Of a DNA stretch of 8,855 nt, positions 6,325 through 8,855 are shown piece by piece (position 1 is the stretch's first letter; each line of letters starts with the position of its first letter). Source of the DNA: Candidatus Poseidoniaceae archaeon (GTDB lineage Archaea > Thermoplasmatota > Poseidoniia > Poseidoniales > Poseidoniaceae); the NCBI GenBank assembly GCA_029250305.1, contig JAQXFM010000279.1:1-8855 (forward strand), in the 5' to 3' direction. The translations under genes were made by a program, and so were the position numbers. Under the pieces are notes generated by a model. That model was not told where the DNA came from. It did not search any database and saw nothing but the letters and a program-made list of their open reading frames with translations.

Positions 6325-7275
6325 ATGACGGGTCTCATTACAATGGACGATTTGACAAATGAGGAAATCCTCAGCATATTAGACGACGCAGAACGCCTTC
6401 TTCCTGTTGCACGAGGGGAGTTGTATCTCCCGCTTCTTCAAGGTAGAATCATGGGGAACTTGTTCTTCGAACCAAGCACAAGAACTCGTATGTCCTTCGA
6501 GACAGCAATGAAGCGCCTTGGAGGCGATGTCATCAACCTCGGCGATGTTAAGACATCTTCTGTAGTCAAAGGTGAAACCCTCTTTGACACCATCCAAATG
6601 GTCGACGGCTACACGGACATCATCGCCATGCGTCACCCAAGGCAAGGTGCGGCGCAATACGCCCAAGACGCAGCACGTGTGCCCATTCTTAACGGGGGTG
6701 ACGGTGCTGGAAACCACCCAACTCAAACCATGCTTGACCTGTTCACCATCCGTCAGGCGCATGGACGCCTCGATGGCCTCAAGGTTGTGCTCGCTGGTGA
6801 TCTCCGCTATGGGCGAACTGTCCACTCCCTTTCTCACGCCCTGACCCGTTTCGGCTGTGAATTAATTTTTGCAAGCCCAACCCTCTTGCAGATGCCTGCA
6901 GAAATCGTTTCTGATCTTCGGGAACATGGCGCAACCGTCACGGAAACTGAAGACCTCTATGGCTCAATTGATGACGCAGATGTTGTCTACATGACACGAA
7001 TCCAAAAAGAACGGTTTGCTGATGAAGATGAATACGCTCGATGCGCCGGAGCCTACAAGCTCCACGCCAAGCACCTCGGTGATGTGAAAGGGAACATGAT
7101 CATCATGCACCCGCTTCCTCGAGTCGATGAAATACACCCATCTGTTGATGAAACCCGCCACGCACGCTACTTCGAACAGGCGTTCAATGGAGTTGTGGCA
7201 CGCATGGCACTTCTTTGCCGTTTGCTCGGCGTGACCGTTCCTGCTGATGTGAACGCTCAAGGAGGTGCACTCTGA
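6325..7275 (+). CDS. pyrB: Aspartate carbamoyltransferase catalytic chain
   Basis: This enzyme condenses carbamoyl phosphate with L-aspartate to give N-carbamoyl-L-aspartate, the committed step of pyrimidine synthesis. The 316 residues match the usual length of about 305-315. Visible active-site motifs: STRTR (51-55) for carbamoyl phosphate, the 80s loop SSVVKGET (78-85) with its Ser and Lys, HPRQG (104-108), HPTQ (131-134), GDLRYGRTVHS (158-168), TRIQKERF (224-231) and HPLPRVDEI (262-270). The QAFNGVVARMALL helix (285-297) closes the fold. All expected catalytic residues appear to be present. The stop codon overlaps the pyrI start by one base (TGATG), so the two subunits are translationally coupled. 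The doubled ribosome binding motif upstream supports the ATG at 6325. A later in-frame ATG at 6343 would still leave a near-complete protein but has a poorer upstream site. Confidence 0.97.
   Translation: MTGLITMDDLTNEEILSILDDAERLLPVARGELYLPLLQGRIMGNLFFEPSTRTRMSFETAMKRLGGDVINLGDVKTSSVVKGETLFDTIQMVDGYTDIIAMRHPRQGAAQYAQDAARVPILNGGDGAGNHPTQTMLDLFTIRQAHGRLDGLKVVLAGDLRYGRTVHSLSHALTRFGCELIFASPTLLQMPAEIVSDLREHGATVTETEDLYGSIDDADVVYMTRIQKERFADEDEYARCAGAYKLHAKHLGDVKGNMIIMHPLPRVDEIHPSVDETRHARYFEQAFNGVVARMALLCRLLGVTVPADVNAQGGAL
7261..7267 (+). promoter_or_regulatory. Strong ribosome binding site for pyrI inside the 3' end of pyrB
   Basis: GGAGGTG lies seven bases before the pyrI ATG at 7275 and within the last codons of pyrB. 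It is a near-perfect complement to the 3' end of archaeal 16S rRNA, which supports the overlapping start. Confidence 0.8.
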
Positions 7276-7751
7276 TGTCGAACGAACAAAGCATGCGCAG
7301 GGTCACAGCCATTCGAAACGGTACCGTGATTGATCACGTGCCATCTGGACAGGCGCTTCGTGTCCTCGAAATGCTCGGCATCGCAGGAGAAACTTCAGTA
7401 CCAGTTTCGCTTGTAATGAATGTCCCATCGAAAAAACTGGGATCAAAGGACATCATCAAAGTTGAGGATCGAGAACTCACTCAGAGTGAGTTGGATCGCT
7501 TGGCCCTCGTAGCACCGGACGCACATGTGGCGATTATCCGTGCGTACGTTGTTGCAGAAAAACTCTCCATCAACCTTGGTGAAGAAGTCGTCAATGTGGT
7601 ACGATGCACGTTCTCAAACTGCATCACAACAAACGCTCGCGAACCGCTTGCCCACCGCCTCCGAGTCGTAAGCAGGGATCCATTGCATCTTCGCTGCCAC
7701 TATTGTGGCCGTCCGCAAAATCTGGATGACTTGGTCAAGAACGCGCTTTGA
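7275..7751 (+). CDS. pyrI: Aspartate carbamoyltransferase regulatory chain
   Basis: This subunit binds the nucleotide effectors (CTP, UTP, ATP in characterised members) and links catalytic trimers into the allosteric holoenzyme. The 158 residues match the family (E. coli PyrI 153). Zinc ligands are Cys111 and Cys116 (CTFSNC) and Cys141 and Cys144 (CHYC), a Cx4C-Cx2C spacing like that of E. coli 109/114/138/141. Likely nucleotide-site residues are present: Asp20-His21 in the GTVIDHV segment, Lys58 and Lys62 in LGSKDIIKVED, and Lys96 in YVVAEKL. The protein should therefore be competent for allosteric control, although which nucleotides inhibit or activate cannot be read from sequence. It starts on the last base of the pyrB stop codon. 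The stop codon directly abuts the stop of the convergent thiolation gene. Confidence 0.97.
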   Translation: MSNEQSMRRVTAIRNGTVIDHVPSGQALRVLEMLGIAGETSVPVSLVMNVPSKKLGSKDIIKVEDRELTQSELDRLALVAPDAHVAIIRAYVVAEKLSINLGEEVVNVVRCTFSNCITTNAREPLAHRLRVVSRDPLHLRCHYCGRPQNLDDLVKNAL

Positions 7752-7754
7752 TCA
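7749..7754. other. Zero-spacer convergent junction, two stop codons forming TGATCA
   Basis: pyrI stops with TGA at 7749-7751, and the opposite gene stops with TGA read from 7754 to 7752. Together they form the palindrome TGATCA. No base separates the two coding regions, so neither gene has its own 3' untranslated space. Confidence 0.95.
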
Positions 7755-8762
7755 GTCGTTGAGCAAGGCTCGGAAGTCACATGCTTTGCATTGACTTCCT
7801 GATGTCATAGCACCGCATTTTGGACAGGGGGTTGGGGGTGCCAAAGTTGGAGCATCGTCCGGACTTCGGTTTCTGAGGGCCTTGATGTTGTCAGCCATGC
7901 GCAGCAGTCCATGACGAGTGCCTGGTGAATCTGCTTCCATTTGAGCCACCATCTCGCGATGCCTCCAGCGTAGCGCGCCTTGAGCGTGCGGGCATTCCTC
8001 GTGATGGAGGGGTAAGTCTCTGTGGAGTGCGTAGAGGTGGACTTCCTGCTCAGGAATCCACCGGAGGGGCACGATTCGTGGAGCCATCCCTTCGACCACA
8101 GTTGTTGTGTGTGGGGCCAATCGGAGGGTTCGGTCAAGGTCGCCATTGGTCATGTTCATCAAGACAGTTTGAGCCATATCGTCGAGGTTGTGCCCAAGTG
8201 CGATGATGTCTGCGCCGATGCGGTCGGCAAGGTGATTGATGCCTTGGCGGCGGAACACGCCGCAATAGGAGCATGGGAGCCGTGGTGCGCTCGGGTTTGA
8301 TTCTAAGAGGCCGGGAATACGGCTTGCAACCTCGTCCATTTCCTTGAAACTCAATTCTGGGTATGACACTGTGATGAATTCGACACCAAGTCGGTCGCAC
8401 AACTCTTGAGCGCATGTGAGGGATGGAGGGCGGTATCCTTCTATTCCTTCATCCACGGTGCCTGCCACGATCCGAACATCAGGACGTGCGCCGATGAGAT
8501 CGACAATGCTGTCGAGCAAGACAGCGGAATCCTTTCCTCCAGAAATGGCAACAAAGATGGTTGTGTCTCGGTCTTTTGGTAGCACCAGTTGCTGGCGTAA
8601 TTCCTTGGCAATTTTCTTACGAACAGACTTTGCCATGTGCTCATTGCACAGAATTCGACCGGAATAAGCCTGTTCGAGCACTGCTGGGCGCGAACAGCTG
8701 TCGCACTGTGGGATCTCAAACCCGGGTGAGTGCGACCCTGCCATGTTCTGCGGGAGGGCCAT
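7752..8762 (-). CDS. ncsA: tRNA 2-thiolation PP-loop ATPase, NcsA/TtuA (TIGR00269) type
   Basis: Members of this family adenylate a tRNA uridine at C2 and replace the oxygen with sulfur, using an Fe-S cluster and usually a ubiquitin-like sulfur carrier. The 336 residues fit the family. Seen in order: an N-terminal zinc site Cys20-x2-Cys23 and Cys39-x2-His42, the PP-loop SGGKDS (74-79), Cys164 and Cys167 (PCSYCG) plus Cys257 (ECPHA) as likely [4Fe-4S] ligands, GHNLDD (190-195), and a C-terminal zinc ribbon Cys313-x2-Cys316 and Cys325-x2-Cys328. Both zinc sites distinguish it from bacterial TtcA. Whether it acts on position 34 (NcsA) or 54 (TtuA) cannot be decided, though a mesophile makes s2U34 the better guess. 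The ATG at 8762 overlaps a TAA stop by one base and has only a weak GGGGG upstream. An ATG at 8744 is an alternative. No carrier protein gene is in the window. Confidence 0.92.
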   Translation of the reverse strand: MALPQNMAGSHSPGFEIPQCDSCSRPAVLEQAYSGRILCNEHMAKSVRKKIAKELRQQLVLPKDRDTTIFVAISGGKDSAVLLDSIVDLIGARPDVRIVAGTVDEGIEGYRPPSLTCAQELCDRLGVEFITVSYPELSFKEMDEVASRIPGLLESNPSAPRLPCSYCGVFRRQGINHLADRIGADIIALGHNLDDMAQTVLMNMTNGDLDRTLRLAPHTTTVVEGMAPRIVPLRWIPEQEVHLYALHRDLPLHHEECPHAQGALRWRHREMVAQMEADSPGTRHGLLRMADNIKALRNRSPDDAPTLAPPTPCPKCGAMTSGSQCKACDFRALLND

Positions 8763-8812
8763 TATCGTTTCAAGCCCCCGCTTCCGAGTTGCTTTCGAAC
8801 AAAGGCGCTCAT
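8762..8812 (-). CDS. Possible 16-codon ORF coupled to the thiolation gene
   Basis: ATG at 8812-8810 opens a frame for MSAFVRKQLGSGGLKR, ending with TAA at 8764-8762. The last base of that stop is the first base of the thiolation gene's ATG (TAATG), the geometry of translational coupling. The peptide is basic and matches no family I know. The frame remains open upstream to the window edge through AT-rich, non-coding-looking sequence, so this may be chance. If transcription starts downstream of 8812, the ORF is not made. Confidence 0.25.
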   Translation of the reverse strand: MSAFVRKQLGSGGLKR

Positions 8813-8816
8813 TTTG

Positions 8817-8822
8817 AATAAA
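8817..8822 (-). promoter_or_regulatory. Possible TATA-like element upstream of the thiolation gene
   Basis: TTTATT (minus strand) lies in the AT-rich stretch between the direct repeat and the coding region. With usual archaeal spacing it would place transcription start near 8793-8797, giving the ATG at 8762 a leader of about 30 bases. The match is weak. Confidence 0.25.
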
Positions 8823-8823
8823 T

Positions 8824-8855
8824 CAATTGAAAAATCGATTCTCCAATTGAAAAAT
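8824..8855. repeat. Perfect 12-bp direct repeat, 20-bp period, at the window edge
   Basis: CAATTGAAAAAT occurs at 8824-8835 and again at 8844-8855, separated by eight bases. Each copy begins with the palindrome CAATTG. The 20-bp period is about two helical turns, so two protein copies would bind on the same face of the DNA. The second copy ends exactly at the last base of the window, so the repeat length and number of copies may be larger. It lies upstream of the thiolation gene and could be an operator or a promoter element for a gene outside the window. Confidence 0.6.

Noticed and set aside
6379..6837. A 152-codon minus-strand frame
   Set aside because: It is antisense to the conserved active-site half of pyrB and has no recognisable features.
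8824..8855. Start of a CRISPR array
   Set aside because: The repeats (12 bp) and spacer (8 bp) are far too short for CRISPR, and no cas gene is present.

Overview
The window most likely comes from a mesophilic, free-living euryarchaeon, with marine group II (Candidatus Poseidoniales) as my best guess. The reasons are an aspartate transcarbamoylase catalytic/regulatory gene pair (pyrB-pyrI), an archaeal-type tRNA 2-thiolation PP-loop ATPase with two zinc ribbons (TIGR00269/NcsA/TtuA type), very tight gene packing, GGAGG-like ribosome binding sites, and a threonyl-tRNA synthetase with a bacterial-type editing domain. The lineage is inferred from gene content and style. No rRNA or other marker is present to prove it.

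Layout. (1) Positions 1-1824 (+) hold thrS, cut at its 5' end by the window edge. (2) Positions 1839-4391 (+) hold a gene of unknown function that follows thrS by 14 bases. Its product is a roughly nine-span membrane protein with a long soluble helical C-terminus. (3) Positions 4394-6157 (-) hold a second unknown membrane protein, with six predicted spans and a long coiled-coil/helical-hairpin C-terminus. It converges on the previous gene with only two bases between the stop codons. (4) Positions 6158-6324 are the only sizeable intergenic region. It separates the divergent unknown gene and pyrB. It holds a 13-bp inverted repeat, two further inverted repeats, a possible 14-codon leader ORF and a doubled Shine-Dalgarno motif. 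(5) Positions 6325-7275 and 7275-7751 (+) are pyrB and pyrI, overlapping by one base. (6) Positions 7752-8762 (-) are the tRNA thiolation gene, whose stop codon abuts the pyrI stop codon directly (TGATCA). (7) Positions 8763-8855 are its upstream region, with a possible 16-codon ORF overlapping its start and a 12-bp direct repeat that reaches the window edge.

How the genes work together. PyrB and PyrI should assemble into an allosteric aspartate transcarbamoylase for pyrimidine synthesis. ThrS and NcsA both act on tRNA (threonine charging and uridine thiolation) but are not adjacent. The two membrane proteins share an architecture: a polytopic N-terminal domain and a cytosolic helical-repeat C-terminus. 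They are the only genes here without a recognisable function. Their tail-to-tail placement is suggestive but does not prove a shared system. I saw no tRNA or rRNA gene, CRISPR array, insertion sequence or clear terminator.
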